A DNA stretch of 64,000 nt from an uncultured Bacteroides sp. (GTDB taxonomy: Bacteria; Bacteroidota; Bacteroidia; Bacteroidales; Bacteroidaceae). How positions within the stretch are numbered: the stretch's first letter is position 1; each line of letters opens with the position of its first letter. This document shows positions 1 to 10,900 of the stretch, piece after piece. The notes under the pieces are model-generated. The model was given only the letters and a program-made list of their open reading frames with translations. It did not search any database and was not told the origin of the DNA. The stretch covers positions 137,239-201,238 of the forward strand of contig CAAFUN010000003.1 of NCBI GenBank assembly GCA_900766195.1. The letters are read 5' to 3'. The position numbers and the translations under genes are program-made.

Positions 1-355
1 ACAATATTACAATACGCAAAAATGGTTTGTTACCGACTCGTGGACTGAAGATAATCGTAACGCTTACTTTGCACGCCCCATTGCACGTGACTCCAAAAAT
101 CAGCAACAGCAGACCAAATATCTACAAGATGCATCGTATTGTCGTCTAAAAAACTTGACCATAGGCTATGATTTTCCAAAGACTTGGCTGGATTTCTTCC
201 ACATAGGAAAAGCAGGAATCTACTTCAGCGCAGAAAACTTATTTGAATTTACCAGTGTGAAAGGAGCTTATGACCCTGAAGCAGCTGCTAAAAAAGGTAC
301 TATGGTATACCCATTTCAACGTACTTATTCATTTGGATTAAATGTAACATTCTAA
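1..355 (+). CDS. SusC/RagA-family TonB-dependent outer membrane protein, 3' end only
   Basis: The open frame runs in from the left window edge without a start, so only about the last 117 residues are present. They read as the end of a SusC-like beta barrel: LQDASYCRLKNLTIGYDF is the usual late motif of this family, followed by a strand-rich end finishing in aromatic residues (YSFGLNVTF), the outer-membrane C-terminal signature. SusC proteins are about 1000 residues, so most of the gene lies outside. It would import glycan fragments through the outer membrane with the SusD-like lipoprotein encoded 13 bp downstream. Identity is strong because of the adjacent SusD gene; the glycan cannot be read from this fragment. 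Confidence 0.9.
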   Translation, partial: QYYNTQKWFVTDSWTEDNRNAYFARPIARDSKNQQQQTKYLQDASYCRLKNLTIGYDFPKTWLDFFHIGKAGIYFSAENLFEFTSVKGAYDPEAAAKKGTMVYPFQRTYSFGLNVTF

Positions 356-368
356 TTGATTAAACAAA

Positions 369-2165
369 ATGAAAACTACAATATTTCACACTATTGCTAT
401 ATCGACACTTCTCATATGTGTCTCTTGCAATGACTCCTTCCTAGATAGAAAACCAACCAATGACTTGAATGATAATAGTTATTGGAATACTGAAGAAGAT
501 TTGAAGGTGTACAACAATGGCATTTACAATGAAGCATGTAATGAAACCTACTACAGTTTTATGGTAGGACATACTTCAGGAGCTTGGAACAGCAGCTACA
601 TGGACTACTTTTGGAAAGATGTGCAATCAGATAATTATGTTTCAAAAAGCAACTCTAATCATATATCATACACAAAAATCGCTGCTGGAAAAGAAACAGT
701 ACCGAACAATCCAACATCGGGCGGATGGTACTGGACCTTATTACGACGTATCAATACTTTTCTTGCCAATTACAATAATACTCAAATATCAGAAGACATA
801 AAAAATAAATATGCAGGTGAAGCATATTTCTTTCGTGCCTGGTTCTATTTAGATAAAGTGCAGATGTATGGAGACGTTCCTTTGATAACTACTCCCTTGG
901 AAACAAATTCAGAAGATTTGTATGGATCGCGCACACCAAGAAAAAAAGTCATGCAGAATGTTTTAGCAGATATTGACAAAGCTTGTAATTATCTCCCCAC
1001 CAGTTGGGGTACCTCCAATGAAATGCGCATAACTAAAGGAGCCGCTTTAGCTTTGAAATCTCGCATATGCCTCTATGAAGGAACTTATCGTAAGTATCAT
1101 GAATTAGGAGATTATAAAGAATTCTTGCAAGAAGCAGTTAACGCTTCCGAAGAATTAATGAGCTTAAATCTATATAAAATCTACACAACAGGAAATCCTA
1201 AAGCTGATTATACAACATTATTCACAAGCGAGGACTTGACCGACAATAAGGAAGTAATTCTGTTCAGGAAATATGTTACAGGGCTGTTAGGGCATCGTAT
1301 ATGTGGCTATTTAGTAGCTTCTGGCAATGGTGCTACAAAGGATTTAATCGATGATTTTTTATGCATAGAATCGGATGGTACAGCCAAACCGATTGCCTTA
1401 AGCAAGTCTTTTAATGATGATACATATGAAAACGTACTAGATAATCGTGATCCACGCTTAACACAAATCGTGTTGGATCCTCGTCATTCAAAAGAAATTT
1501 TATATAATAGATCACAATATATATTTCCGCGCTTAGCTGGAATGACCGGCTGGGAATCCGCCACTGGTTATCACGTCATAAAGTACTATATAGCAGTGCA
1601 AGATAAAAAGGGCTATGGAAATGAAACACATGACGCACCGTTGCTACGCTATGCCGAGGTTTTATTAAATTTGGCAGAAGCTAAAGCCGAGTTGGAAACT
1701 ATTACTCAAACAGATTTAAATAAAACAATAAATATATTACGCGATCGTGCAGGTATGCCTCATCTAATACTAAACCCTGTCATGGATCCCAAATATGCTA
1801 ATGAGGGACTATCTTCTCTAATTATAGAAATTCGCAGGGAACGACGCGTAGAATTATGTTTTGAAGACACGCGTTACCAAGATTTAATGCGTTGGAAATG
1901 GGGTAAGCGTTTAGCTAACAAAGTACTAGGTATGCGCTTTGAACCGTCTTATTTCGAGGAATCACGTTTTAACCCCAAGGAAGGTAGTGCCGACCCTAAA
2001 CGTGTCATACTGACCGAGATCTATGGAAAGCATTATATTGATGTCTTCTCAGGTACGGATTGGGCAAACCGAACCTTTGACGAGAATAAACACTATTTGC
2101 ATCCAATACCAGTCAATGTAATAAGCAAAAATACAGCCATTACACAGAACCCCGGCTGGGATTGA
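369..2165 (+). CDS. SusD/RagB-family glycan-binding surface lipoprotein
   Basis: A 598-residue protein of normal SusD length. The N terminus has a short hydrophobic segment ending in LLICVSC, so Cys20 is the likely lipidated residue, followed by the family's NDSFLDRKPTND start. Helical TPR-like segments follow (AGEAYFFRAWFYLDKVQMYGDVPL is typical), then the conserved late block RRERRVELCFEDTRYQDLMRW and the closing HYLHPIPVNVI...NPGWD. SusD proteins cap the SusC barrel at the cell surface and capture oligosaccharides. The gene follows the SusC fragment and precedes a fucosidase, so it belongs to a polysaccharide utilization locus. Binding specificity cannot be predicted. Confidence 0.95.
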   Translation: MKTTIFHTIAISTLLICVSCNDSFLDRKPTNDLNDNSYWNTEEDLKVYNNGIYNEACNETYYSFMVGHTSGAWNSSYMDYFWKDVQSDNYVSKSNSNHISYTKIAAGKETVPNNPTSGGWYWTLLRRINTFLANYNNTQISEDIKNKYAGEAYFFRAWFYLDKVQMYGDVPLITTPLETNSEDLYGSRTPRKKVMQNVLADIDKACNYLPTSWGTSNEMRITKGAALALKSRICLYEGTYRKYHELGDYKEFLQEAVNASEELMSLNLYKIYTTGNPKADYTTLFTSEDLTDNKEVILFRKYVTGLLGHRICGYLVASGNGATKDLIDDFLCIESDGTAKPIALSKSFNDDTYENVLDNRDPRLTQIVLDPRHSKEILYNRSQYIFPRLAGMTGWESATGYHVIKYYIAVQDKKGYGNETHDAPLLRYAEVLLNLAEAKAELETITQTDLNKTINILRDRAGMPHLILNPVMDPKYANEGLSSLIIEIRRERRVELCFEDTRYQDLMRWKWGKRLANKVLGMRFEPSYFEESRFNPKEGSADPKRVILTEIYGKHYIDVFSGTDWANRTFDENKHYLHPIPVNVISKNTAITQNPGWD

Positions 2166-2209
2166 TCGTACTGTCTTTAAGATAGCAGTTTCCAGTTTCT
2201 TCTTTAGAT

Positions 2210-2267
2210 GGATAGATGCCCTTGTATAGTTCTTATCATAAAAGAGAACATATAAGTGGATCTATCC
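2210..2267 (+). promoter_or_regulatory. Intercistronic stem-loop between susD and the fucosidase gene
   Basis: GGATAGAT pairs with ATCTATCC across about 42 nt, and an inner GTTCT pairs with AGAAC. There is no T-run after it, so it is more likely an RNA processing or stability element that lowers enzyme expression relative to SusC/SusD than a terminator. Function is inferred from position only. Confidence 0.4.
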
Positions 2268-2337
2268 GGCTAATATTAACAAAATATTTCATAATATACA
2301 TTTTTCTCTGATTAAATAAAAAATTATACATCGAGAT

Positions 2338-3762
2338 ATGAGAAAAATTTTACTCTCTCTTCTTTTTATTATTGTGGTTGTTTTTACCTCACCTGCCCAA
2401 GAAGTAAAGAAAGAGCTTCCCTTAAAGTACGGAGCCACGAACACGGGCAAACGTCAGGATGCAGCTATGCAGCGTTTTCGCGATAATCGCTTGGGGATGT
2501 TTATCCATTGGGGATTGTATGCCATCCCAGGAGGCGAATGGAAGGGAAAAGTGTATCCCGGTGCGGCCGAATGGCTAAAATCATGGGGCAAAGTGCCTTC
2601 GGATGAATGGATGCAATTGATGAAGCAATGGAATCCGACTAAGTTTGATGCCAAAAGTTGGGCTAAAATGGCGAAAGATATGGGTGCTAAATACGTAAAA
2701 ATCACCACGAAGCATCACGAAGGTTTTTGTCTGTGGCCTAGCAAATACTGCAAATATACTGTAGCGCAGACGCCTTATAAAAAAGACGTTCTTGGTGAAC
2801 TTGTCAAAGCATACAATAATGAGGGAATAGATGTGCATTTCTACTTCTCTGTAATGGATTGGAGTAACCCGGATTGGCGATATGACATCAAGACGAAAGA
2901 GGATAGCATTGCCTTCCATCGTTTTCTCATATTCACGGACAATCAACTAAAGGAACTAGCCACACGATATCCTACTGTAAAAGATTTCTGGTTTGACGGT
3001 ACGTGGGATCAAAGTATCAAGAAAAACGGATGGTGGACAGCACATGTTGAGAAGATGTTGAAAGAGATGATCCCCGGAGTAACAATAAACAGTAGATTGC
3101 GAGCTGACGATAATGGCAAGCGCCACTTTGATAGCAACGGACAATTGATGGGTGATTACGAGTCGGGCTATGAGAGAAAACTACCCGATGCCGTGAAAGA
3201 TCTAAAAGTGACACAATGGGATTGGGAAGCCTGCATGACACTTCCCGAAAACCAGTGGGGATACCACAAAGACTGGTCATTGAGTTATGTCAAGTCACCG
3301 ATAGAGGTAATAGACCGCATTGTACATGCTGTCTCAATGGGAGGCAACATGGTGGTCAACTTTGGTCCTCAGCCCGACGGTGACTTCAGACCTGAAGAAA
3401 AATTCATGGCTAAAGCCATAGGAGAATGGATGAAAAAGTACGGTAGTGCCATATACGGTTGTGATTATGCCGGATTAGACAAGCAAGATTGGGGATATTA
3501 CACCCGTGATAAAGAGGGGTATGTATACATGGTGATATTCAATCAGCCTTATAGTAAACAACTAACGGTAAAAATACCCGAGAACACCCGCATTGACCAA
3601 GCAATATTAGTAAATAGCAAAGAACATCTGAAAGTAATAGAAACTACCCGCAATGAATATAACGTATCTGCTCCAGCTATAAGTCCCGATGAGCCTTACG
3701 TCATACGTTTGAAACTCTCTGAAAAGGGTACTACTACTAATTATAAAGAGGCATTAACCTAA
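2338..3762 (+). CDS. GH29 alpha-L-fucosidase, exported
   Basis: A 474-residue protein with an N-terminal signal peptide (hydrophobic LLSLLFIIVVVFTS, cleavage near AQE). The catalytic barrel shows family landmarks: RLGMFIHWGLYAIPGGEW near residue 50, KYVKITTKHHEGFCLWPS near 120, and FWFDGTW, whose Asp220 is the expected nucleophile. The C-terminal 90 residues form the usual beta-sandwich. GH29 enzymes remove alpha-linked L-fucose from glycan ends with retention. It lies 172 bp after susD and 212 bp before a GH2 gene on the same strand, so fucose is probably trimmed early in the breakdown of the locus's substrate. Linkage preference is unknown. Confidence 0.95.
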   Translation: MRKILLSLLFIIVVVFTSPAQEVKKELPLKYGATNTGKRQDAAMQRFRDNRLGMFIHWGLYAIPGGEWKGKVYPGAAEWLKSWGKVPSDEWMQLMKQWNPTKFDAKSWAKMAKDMGAKYVKITTKHHEGFCLWPSKYCKYTVAQTPYKKDVLGELVKAYNNEGIDVHFYFSVMDWSNPDWRYDIKTKEDSIAFHRFLIFTDNQLKELATRYPTVKDFWFDGTWDQSIKKNGWWTAHVEKMLKEMIPGVTINSRLRADDNGKRHFDSNGQLMGDYESGYERKLPDAVKDLKVTQWDWEACMTLPENQWGYHKDWSLSYVKSPIEVIDRIVHAVSMGGNMVVNFGPQPDGDFRPEEKFMAKAIGEWMKKYGSAIYGCDYAGLDKQDWGYYTRDKEGYVYMVIFNQPYSKQLTVKIPENTRIDQAILVNSKEHLKVIETTRNEYNVSAPAISPDEPYVIRLKLSEKGTTTNYKEALT

Positions 3763-3791
3763 CTCTATATTCTCTATGATTTTGCTTTAAC

Positions 3792-3849
3792 TATCAGCCT
3801 GTATCTTCTATTTTACAACTAAATCGATACAGGCTGATACTAAAAAGTA
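3792..3849 (+). promoter_or_regulatory. Long perfect stem-loop between the GH29 and GH2 genes
   Basis: TATCAGCCTGTATC is repeated as its exact reverse complement after a 30-nt loop, a 14-bp perfect stem. No T-run follows, and a same-strand gene starts about 125 bp later. It may act as an attenuator, processing site or 3' end protector within the operon. Confidence 0.5.
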
Positions 3850-3974
3850 CAAATACGTACCGATAACTGGCCTATATTCAACGGAAGAAACAAAGAAGTA
3901 GCAGCAAAAATAGAAGAAGGATGGGCTATAAGCTAACTGCCACAATCTTTATGATCAACTATAAAAAGATAAAA

Positions 3975-6095
3975 ATGAAGAGCAAAAGTAAATTAGCAAG
4001 ACTATTATTAATCATTTTACTGACCGGAATATGCAGTAGCCTTTCTGCGCGTAATATAACAGCATTCAATACGGGTTGGCAGTTCAAACGCGGACCTTTT
4101 CCTTCTGACCCTATGCAATCGACTCCTATTTGGAATAGTGATTGGGAAAAAGTAACACTGCCTCATACTTGGAATGCCAAAGACATGCAAACTAATGCAA
4201 ACTCTTTTTACGAAGGGGTAGGCTACTATAAAAAAATGCAATTCTTTGGAAACGAGCTGCAAGGTAAACGAGTATTCTTGCGTTTCGAAGGAGTAGGAAC
4301 CAATACAGAAGTTTATGTCAACCAGAAACTAGTAGGCACGCATAAAGGGGCATATAGCGCCTTCGCTTTTGAAATAGGAGGAGCACTGAATTTGGGACAA
4401 GAGAATGAAATCATAGTGAAAGCAGATAATGCATCCCGACCCGATGTTATACCTACCAATCAAAGTCTCTTCGGAGTATACGGTGGTATTTACCGCCCGG
4501 TGTGGCTTATAATCACTGAGCTCAACAATATTACTGTGACAGATTGCGCTTCCTCCGGAGTATATATCACTCAAAAGAATGTATCTGGACGATCAGCAGA
4601 GGTATCGATCAAGGTTAAATTAGATAATGGAAGTTTATTGCCGGCCAATCTCATTCTCGAGAATAGCATCTATACCCACGAAGGCAAGAAAGTGGAATCT
4701 CAACGTGTTATGCTCTTACTTACTCCACAAGGAACACAAAGCTACATTTCTAACTTTAAACTGAAGAATCCTCATTTGTGGCAAGGGCGCAAAGACCCCT
4801 ACTTATATAAGGTAGTAACTAGTCTGATCGCTGGTGGAAAAGAAATAGACCGAGTTGTACAACCATTAGGTGTAAGAAAATATGAGATAGTAGCCGGAAA
4901 GGGATTCTTTCTTAACGGAGAAAAGTATCCAATGTACGGAGTGACACGTCATCAAGACTGGTGGGGACTAGGTAGTGCTTTGACTAATAAAGAGCATGAA
5001 TATGACTTACAACAGATTATGGACATCGGTGCTACTACTGTTCGCTTTGCCCACTATCAACAGTCAGACTACATCTACTCCCGTTGCGATACTCTGGGGA
5101 TCATCGTCTGGGCTGAAATACCGTTTGTCAATCGTGCAACCGGATACGAAGCCGAAAATGCAGAATCGCAATTGCGCGAACTCATTCGTCAAAGCTTCAA
5201 TCATCCCTCCATTTATGTTTGGGGACTACACAATGAAGTATATCATCCTCACGAATATACAGCTGCTTTAACCCAAGCACTTCATGATTTAGCCAAAACA
5301 GAAGACCCTGACCGTTACACAGTTGCAGTGAATGGCTATGGAATAGCGGAACATCCGGTCAATCAGAATACGGATATACAAGGCATGAACCGATACTTCG
5401 GATGGTACGAAAAGAAGATACAGGACATTGAACCTTGGGTGGAAAAATTGGAGAAAGACTATCCCTGGCAGAAGCTGATGCTTACTGAATATGGGGCAGA
5501 CGCCAACATTGCACATCAGACGGAATATTTGGGTGACGCACTAAACTGGGGAAAGAGCTTTTATCCGGAGACTTTCCAAACAAAGACACACGAATATCAA
5601 TGGGGAATAATATCCAAACATCCCTATATTATAGCTTCCTATCTATGGAACATGTTCGACTTTGCCGTACCTATGTGGAATAGAGGAGGTGTACCGGCGC
5701 GCAATTTGAAAGGTCTAATTACTTTCGATCGGAAAATAAAGAAAGATGCTTACTACTGGTACAAAGCCAATTGGAGCAAAAATCCCGTGTTGTATCTGAC
5801 CCAACGACGTAATCAAGATAGAGAGCGTAAACATACCAGCATCACCGTTTATTCCAACCTCGGAACCCCTAAAGTTTACTTGAATGGCAAGGAGCTAACC
5901 AACCTCAAGAAAGGTTACACCGAGGTGCATTATATATTTGAAGATGTAACGCTGGAAGACGGAAAGAACGTGATAAAAGCTACCGTATTGAACAACCATA
6001 AAGAATATACAGACGAAATAGAATGGTACTATACGGGTGAAAAAAAGAGAAGTGCAGATTCACAGGAGAACAAGAAAGAACATGCAGGGTGGTAA
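3975..6095 (+). CDS. GH2 beta-galactosidase-like glycoside hydrolase, exported
   Basis: The open frame extends 54 bp upstream, but the start used here gives a clean signal peptide (MKSKSKL followed by LLLIILLTGICSS, cleavage near SARN); 706 residues. Domains in order: sugar-binding jelly roll (GWQFKRGPF, LPHTWNAKD, YYKKMQF), immunoglobulin-like domain, then the (beta/alpha)8 barrel with YVWGLHNEVYHP (Glu421 acid/base) and MLTEYGADA (Glu505 nucleophile). Late barrel sequence SYLWNMFDFAVP and a short C-terminal domain match GH2 beta-galactosidases of glycan-use loci. Beta-glucuronidase or beta-mannosidase activity is less likely but not excluded. It probably removes beta-galactose from the glycan after defucosylation. 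The sulfatase start is 35 bp downstream, so they are cotranscribed. Confidence 0.9.
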   Translation: MKSKSKLARLLLIILLTGICSSLSARNITAFNTGWQFKRGPFPSDPMQSTPIWNSDWEKVTLPHTWNAKDMQTNANSFYEGVGYYKKMQFFGNELQGKRVFLRFEGVGTNTEVYVNQKLVGTHKGAYSAFAFEIGGALNLGQENEIIVKADNASRPDVIPTNQSLFGVYGGIYRPVWLIITELNNITVTDCASSGVYITQKNVSGRSAEVSIKVKLDNGSLLPANLILENSIYTHEGKKVESQRVMLLLTPQGTQSYISNFKLKNPHLWQGRKDPYLYKVVTSLIAGGKEIDRVVQPLGVRKYEIVAGKGFFLNGEKYPMYGVTRHQDWWGLGSALTNKEHEYDLQQIMDIGATTVRFAHYQQSDYIYSRCDTLGIIVWAEIPFVNRATGYEAENAESQLRELIRQSFNHPSIYVWGLHNEVYHPHEYTAALTQALHDLAKTEDPDRYTVAVNGYGIAEHPVNQNTDIQGMNRYFGWYEKKIQDIEPWVEKLEKDYPWQKLMLTEYGADANIAHQTEYLGDALNWGKSFYPETFQTKTHEYQWGIISKHPYIIASYLWNMFDFAVPMWNRGGVPARNLKGLITFDRKIKKDAYYWYKANWSKNPVLYLTQRRNQDRERKHTSITVYSNLGTPKVYLNGKELTNLKKGYTEVHYIFEDVTLEDGKNVIKATVLNNHKEYTDEIEWYYTGEKKRSADSQENKKEHAGW

Positions 6096-6130
6096 ACTAA
6101 AAAAAATGAATAATAAAATCATAATAGACA

Positions 6131-7537
6131 ATGAAAGCTACAAAGATTATTGCTTTACTGACATTAAATTCATTAGTCCCGTTCAGCGCTCATGCCAACA
6201 GACACACTAACTTTATAGTTATACTTCTCGATGATATGGGCTATGGTGACTTGGGAAGTACAGGAGCAATTGGTTACGGAACACCCAATCTAGACAAAAT
6301 GGCTAATGATGGTATAAGATTCACCCGTTTCTATTCGGCACAGGCAGTCAGTGGTGCTTCTAGAGCCGGACTTTTGACCGGTTGTTATCCAAATAGAATT
6401 GGGATGTACGGTGCCCCCGACCATCTTTCAAAAAGAGGAATAAGTGAAAAGGAAGAGACGATAGCCGATATCCTGAAGGCAAAAGGATATGCCTGTGCTG
6501 CCTATGGGAAATGGCATCTTGGTTTTCAAAAGCAGTTTCTGCCTACACATCACGGCTTTGATGAGTTTTATGGAATACCTTACTCAAATGATATGTGGCC
6601 CAATCATCCGACAGGCGAATATCCTCCTCTTCCACTTATTGAAGGCGATGAAACAATAAGCTATGTGACAGATCAGAGTCAGTTCACCACTGATTTTACA
6701 AACCGGACTCTGACATTTATAGAGAAGAATAAAAACCATCCGTTTTTCATTTATTTGGCACACCCCATGCCCCATGTCCCACTGGCCGTCTCAAACAAAT
6801 TCAAAGGGCACAGCAAACAAGGACTTTATGGGGATGTCATGATGGAAATAGATTGGAGCATAGGGGAAATATTGAAAAAACTCAAAAAAGAAGGATTAGA
6901 TAACAACACCTTAGTAATCTTCACTTCCGATAATGGTCCTTGGCTGAATTACGGCAATCATGCAGGATCAACAGGCGGATTAAGAGAAGGAAAAGGTGTT
7001 AGTTTTGAAGGAGGACAGAGAGTGCCTTGCATCATGTATTGGCCATCCGAGATAGAAAAAGGAATAATATGCAGTAATCTAGTTTCAGCCATCGACATAC
7101 TTCCTACGATAGCTACCATCTCTGGTTCCAAAAAACCACGCCAAAAAATTGACGGCGTAGATATTTCTTCGCTATTCAAGAAGAAGAATAAAGCTGTACC
7201 GCGCAAAAACTTTGTTTACTATTACAGGCAAAACGATCTAGAAGCCGTGACGGACGGCGAATTCAAACTAGTCTTCCCTCATAAATACCGATCATATGAA
7301 GGACTTGTGCCGGGTAATGATGGTAATCCGGGACAGATCAACGAATACAAAGAGCTCAAAGACACTCTCCTTTTCAACTTAAGACGTGATCCCGGCGAAA
7401 GATATAATCTTATGGGGAGTGAACCCCAGAGAGTAAAAGCATTGCTTAAAGTCACCGAGAACTACAAAACTGAACTCGGAGATGACTTGAGCGGAAAGAG
7501 GGGAAGAGAAATAAGACCCTGCGGATTTGCTCAATAA
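6131..7537 (+). CDS. Type I (S1) serine-type sulfatase, exported
   Basis: A 468-residue alkaline-phosphatase-fold sulfatase with a signal peptide (cleavage near SAHA). Metal ligands appear in VILLDDMGYGDLG. The modification motif is SGASRAGLLTG, so Ser74 rather than cysteine would be oxidised to formylglycine; an anaerobic radical-SAM maturase is required and is not in this window. YGKWHLG and FTSDNGPW are further active-site blocks. The C-terminal subdomain ends in the RDPGERYNL pattern. The family removes sulfate esters from host or algal glycans; the position at the end of the GH29-GH2 operon suggests sulfated galactose, fucose or GlcNAc in the substrate. The exact S1 subfamily needs a family search. 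Confidence 0.92.
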   Translation: MKATKIIALLTLNSLVPFSAHANRHTNFIVILLDDMGYGDLGSTGAIGYGTPNLDKMANDGIRFTRFYSAQAVSGASRAGLLTGCYPNRIGMYGAPDHLSKRGISEKEETIADILKAKGYACAAYGKWHLGFQKQFLPTHHGFDEFYGIPYSNDMWPNHPTGEYPPLPLIEGDETISYVTDQSQFTTDFTNRTLTFIEKNKNHPFFIYLAHPMPHVPLAVSNKFKGHSKQGLYGDVMMEIDWSIGEILKKLKKEGLDNNTLVIFTSDNGPWLNYGNHAGSTGGLREGKGVSFEGGQRVPCIMYWPSEIEKGIICSNLVSAIDILPTIATISGSKKPRQKIDGVDISSLFKKKNKAVPRKNFVYYYRQNDLEAVTDGEFKLVFPHKYRSYEGLVPGNDGNPGQINEYKELKDTLLFNLRRDPGERYNLMGSEPQRVKALLKVTENYKTELGDDLSGKRGREIRPCGFAQ

Positions 7538-7624
7538 AATGCCGAGCGATAAAAACGTTTCAGGGAAACCATAAAGAATCGACATCGAGCCTATAACAGA
7601 AGATGCTACAAAAAGGATAAAATC

Positions 7625-7660
7625 AAAACCAACTGATTAGCAATGAATTAGTTGGTTTTT
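7625..7660 (+). terminator. Rho-independent terminator of the SusC-to-sulfatase operon
   Basis: AAAACCAACT is followed by its exact reverse complement AGTTGGTTTT; four further pairs (one G-T) extend the stem, with a T5 tail. It lies 88 bp after the sulfatase stop. The remaining ~320 bases before the convergent regulator gene hold two small hairpins (7767-7784, and AAGGCAA/TTGCCTT at 7880-7895); the latter may end the regulator transcript. No gene is seen in this stretch. Confidence 0.8.
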
Positions 7661-7979
7661 ATATCTTTATATATTCACCTAAAAAAGGTTTGGTGCCCAA
7701 AACCTCCGATATCCAACCTACTTTGGGTTTTTACCGAGTTTGATATTTTAGAAAAAGATCGCAAAAGTTTCGCATGCAGCGAACTTGGGCAGATTCACTC
7801 CGTTTTTTCTTTTAAGGAATAGCTTGTTCGACGGGTCTAAAAGAGTCTACTCCGGGTCATAAGAATTATTTCTCCTCTGAAGGCAAAATTGCCTTGATAG
7901 TTCTTAAATTATATACAAACTTTTCAGACAAATAGAATGAGCGAGTTTTGACACAGTCTCTACACAAAGACAAAAAACT

Positions 7980-10900
7980 TCATTCAGCCACTGAATTTTC
8001 CGAATCCTTTCTACGTATTTTCTGCGGAGAAACTCCAAAGAACGATTTAAAGCATTTACTGAAATAACGCGGCGAGGAAAATCCTAACTGAAAAGATATC
8101 TCCGAAATATTATACTCCGGATTGTTTCTCAATAACGACATGGCCTCATCTAATTTCACTTTCAGAATAAATTCATTGGGAGTTAATCCGATGATCTGTT
8201 TAAATAACAAATAGAGCTTACTCCGTCCCATAAAAAGCTCAGAGGCAAGCATCGTCACATCAAAATTGGGATTACAGAAATTTTGCTTTACAATGTCAAT
8301 ACACTTGTTTATTAACTCCTTGTCGTGTTCGCTGACAGCCGCAGTATCCGCTGTAGCTTCCTGCATTGGTCTTCCTGCATAATGAACAATCAATCTCTGT
8401 TTATTTCGAATGACATTATTACATCTAGCCAACAAGATCTTCATATTAAACGGCTTTGTAATATAATCATCGGCACCGAACATATAGCCTTCTGTAACAT
8501 GGTCTATCGATGTTTGTGCTGTTAAAAGTATCACCGAAATATGCGACAATTCCACATTGTTCTTAATGCGGTAACACATTTCTTTTCCGGACATCTCCGG
8601 CATCATAACATCACTCAAAATTAAATCCGGTTGCAGCTGTCTAGCTAGTTCAAGCCCTTCGCGCCCATTATGTGCCAGATACACCTCATACATCTGTTCA
8701 AAAGTCTCTTTCAGCAAAAGTAGCAAATCCTTATTATCTTCTACCAATAAGATAATCGGTCTTTCTGCATTCCCCACTAATTCAACATCATCAGAACTAT
8801 CTACAGTGGCCAATCTATCAAGTTCTAACTCGTCGAAATCAGTACTCTCTTCGGGTAAAGTATCCGGCATAATATCATTATCTACAGCCGAACGATTCAA
8901 TTCATCTTCCCGAAAATGCCGATTACCCAATTGGAGAATCAACGTAAACACCGAACCATTCCCTAAACTGCTGTTCACTTCAATTGAACCATGATGTGCA
9001 TCTACAACACCCTTTGCAAGGGCCAACCCTATCCCACTACCGCGGGAGAAATATGCCGTATCGCCAGTCTGATAGAACCGCTCGAAAATCTTGTCAATAT
9101 CCCCTTCTGATATCCCGACACCTGTGTCGCTCACCTCTACAACAGCCTCATATCCTCTTCTATTTACCATTACAGTGATATGCCCTTTATCGGGAGTGTA
9201 TTTAAAAGCATTAGAGAGCAAATTAAAAATCACCTTTTGCATTTGGACAGGATCAAACCAAACCAATATTATGTCTTCTACAAAATCAAATTTATAAGAT
9301 ATATTTTTCTTCTGAGCCAATTCATAAAAACACATGTAGATTTGCCGAGTAAAGGCTACAATATCCTTTTCTTCAACCCGAAGCTTGAGATAGCCTTGTT
9401 CTTGTTTTCTAAAATCAAGTAGTTCAGAGATCAAAGTCCTTAAATGCCAAGCGTTCCTATACACACGCAAAATCCGGTTAAAAACGCCTGTACCTAACTT
9501 ATCCATTTGCATCAACACCTCTATTTGGCCTATTATAAGGGTTAACGGTGTGCGAAACTCATGAGATATATTGGTGAAGAATCGCAATTTACTTTGATTT
9601 AGCTCTTCTATACGCTCCTTTTCTTTTCGCTCATACTCCAGCGAAGCCTTTAAAGCAGCCTGCCTCGTTTTAAAGCGTATAATAAGAATCATAGCACATA
9701 TTAGCAGCAAAAAGTAGATGATATAGGCTAAAGAAGTGGCGTAAAAAGGTGCGGCAACCTCTATGTTCAGTTTAATTTCCCTAAGTGGACTACGGTTATT
9801 ATCTAATTGACGAACACGTAGAACATAATCTCCAGGGGGCAAATTTGAATAAGTAAGTGTATAACCCGAAATTGGTAGCCAATCCTTATCTAAATTATCC
9901 AATTTATATTCAAACAGCATATCCCTGTCGAAACAATAATTGAACGAAGCGAATTTTACCGTAATATTGTTTTGATCATATTTCAGCCTAATTTTTGTTA
10001 TTCGCGCCAATACTTCAGCTAGAATTCCAGTATTATCACCTGGATTTACTTCATGATTATAGATATATAATTTATCAAATCCTAAGTTAGTATTAACAGG
10101 TGTATTATACAAACAACTCTCCTGAAACGAAGTTAGTCCATTGACTCCGCTCACATAAACTGTTTTTTGATCATCCACATAAATAGCAGAACCTTGATTG
10201 TATCTCTGGTTAAATAAACGGTATGTACGTTCAACAACCTCTTTATCCGAGTTAAAGATAGAGAATCCTTTTCCGTGAATAAAATATAAATATTCCGAAG
10301 CATTAGAAGATTGGCAGATATAATAACAGTAATCACTAGGTAAAGTCTTATTAGCAGTATTATAAATCTTAAATGATTTGCTTTGCTCTACGAAACGAAA
10401 CACTCCCGAGCCAACCGTTGAGAAGTAAAGTTTACCTGTCTTATCTTCAAATATATGATCTATTTTAAATTTTCCTATCTTTGATGGGTTATCAGCATCA
10501 GGCAAATAACGTTCCACCTGAGATGTGGTAAGATCTACACAAACAACTCCACCTGAAGTAAGCGCAAGCCATGCCCGCTTACGACTATCAATATAAAAGG
10601 TCTCATAAGGAGTTCTCAAGCGCCATAGCCACTGAAGTTTATCATCTTTAGAAAGTGTTGAAAATGTTTCTGTATCAGGATCAAAGAAGACAACTCCTCC
10701 TTGTGTAAGCAAAGCAAGTCCGTCACCATACCTCTGGATCTCGTTGACAATATCACTTAGCATAGAGTTATTCACCCTGTCTTTATTCTTTAAGGTGTGG
10801 ATTTTATTTGAGTTTAGGTCTAAGATAGACAGTCCCCCTAGGTGAGTCCCTAAATAAAGCGTATTATTCTCTTTTCTGTAATAAATAGACTTAATGTTGT

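Noticed and set aside
7767..7784. Single GTTTCGCATGCAGCGAAC unit resembling array II palindromes
   Set aside because: No second copy at 22 bp on either side; more likely an isolated hairpin.
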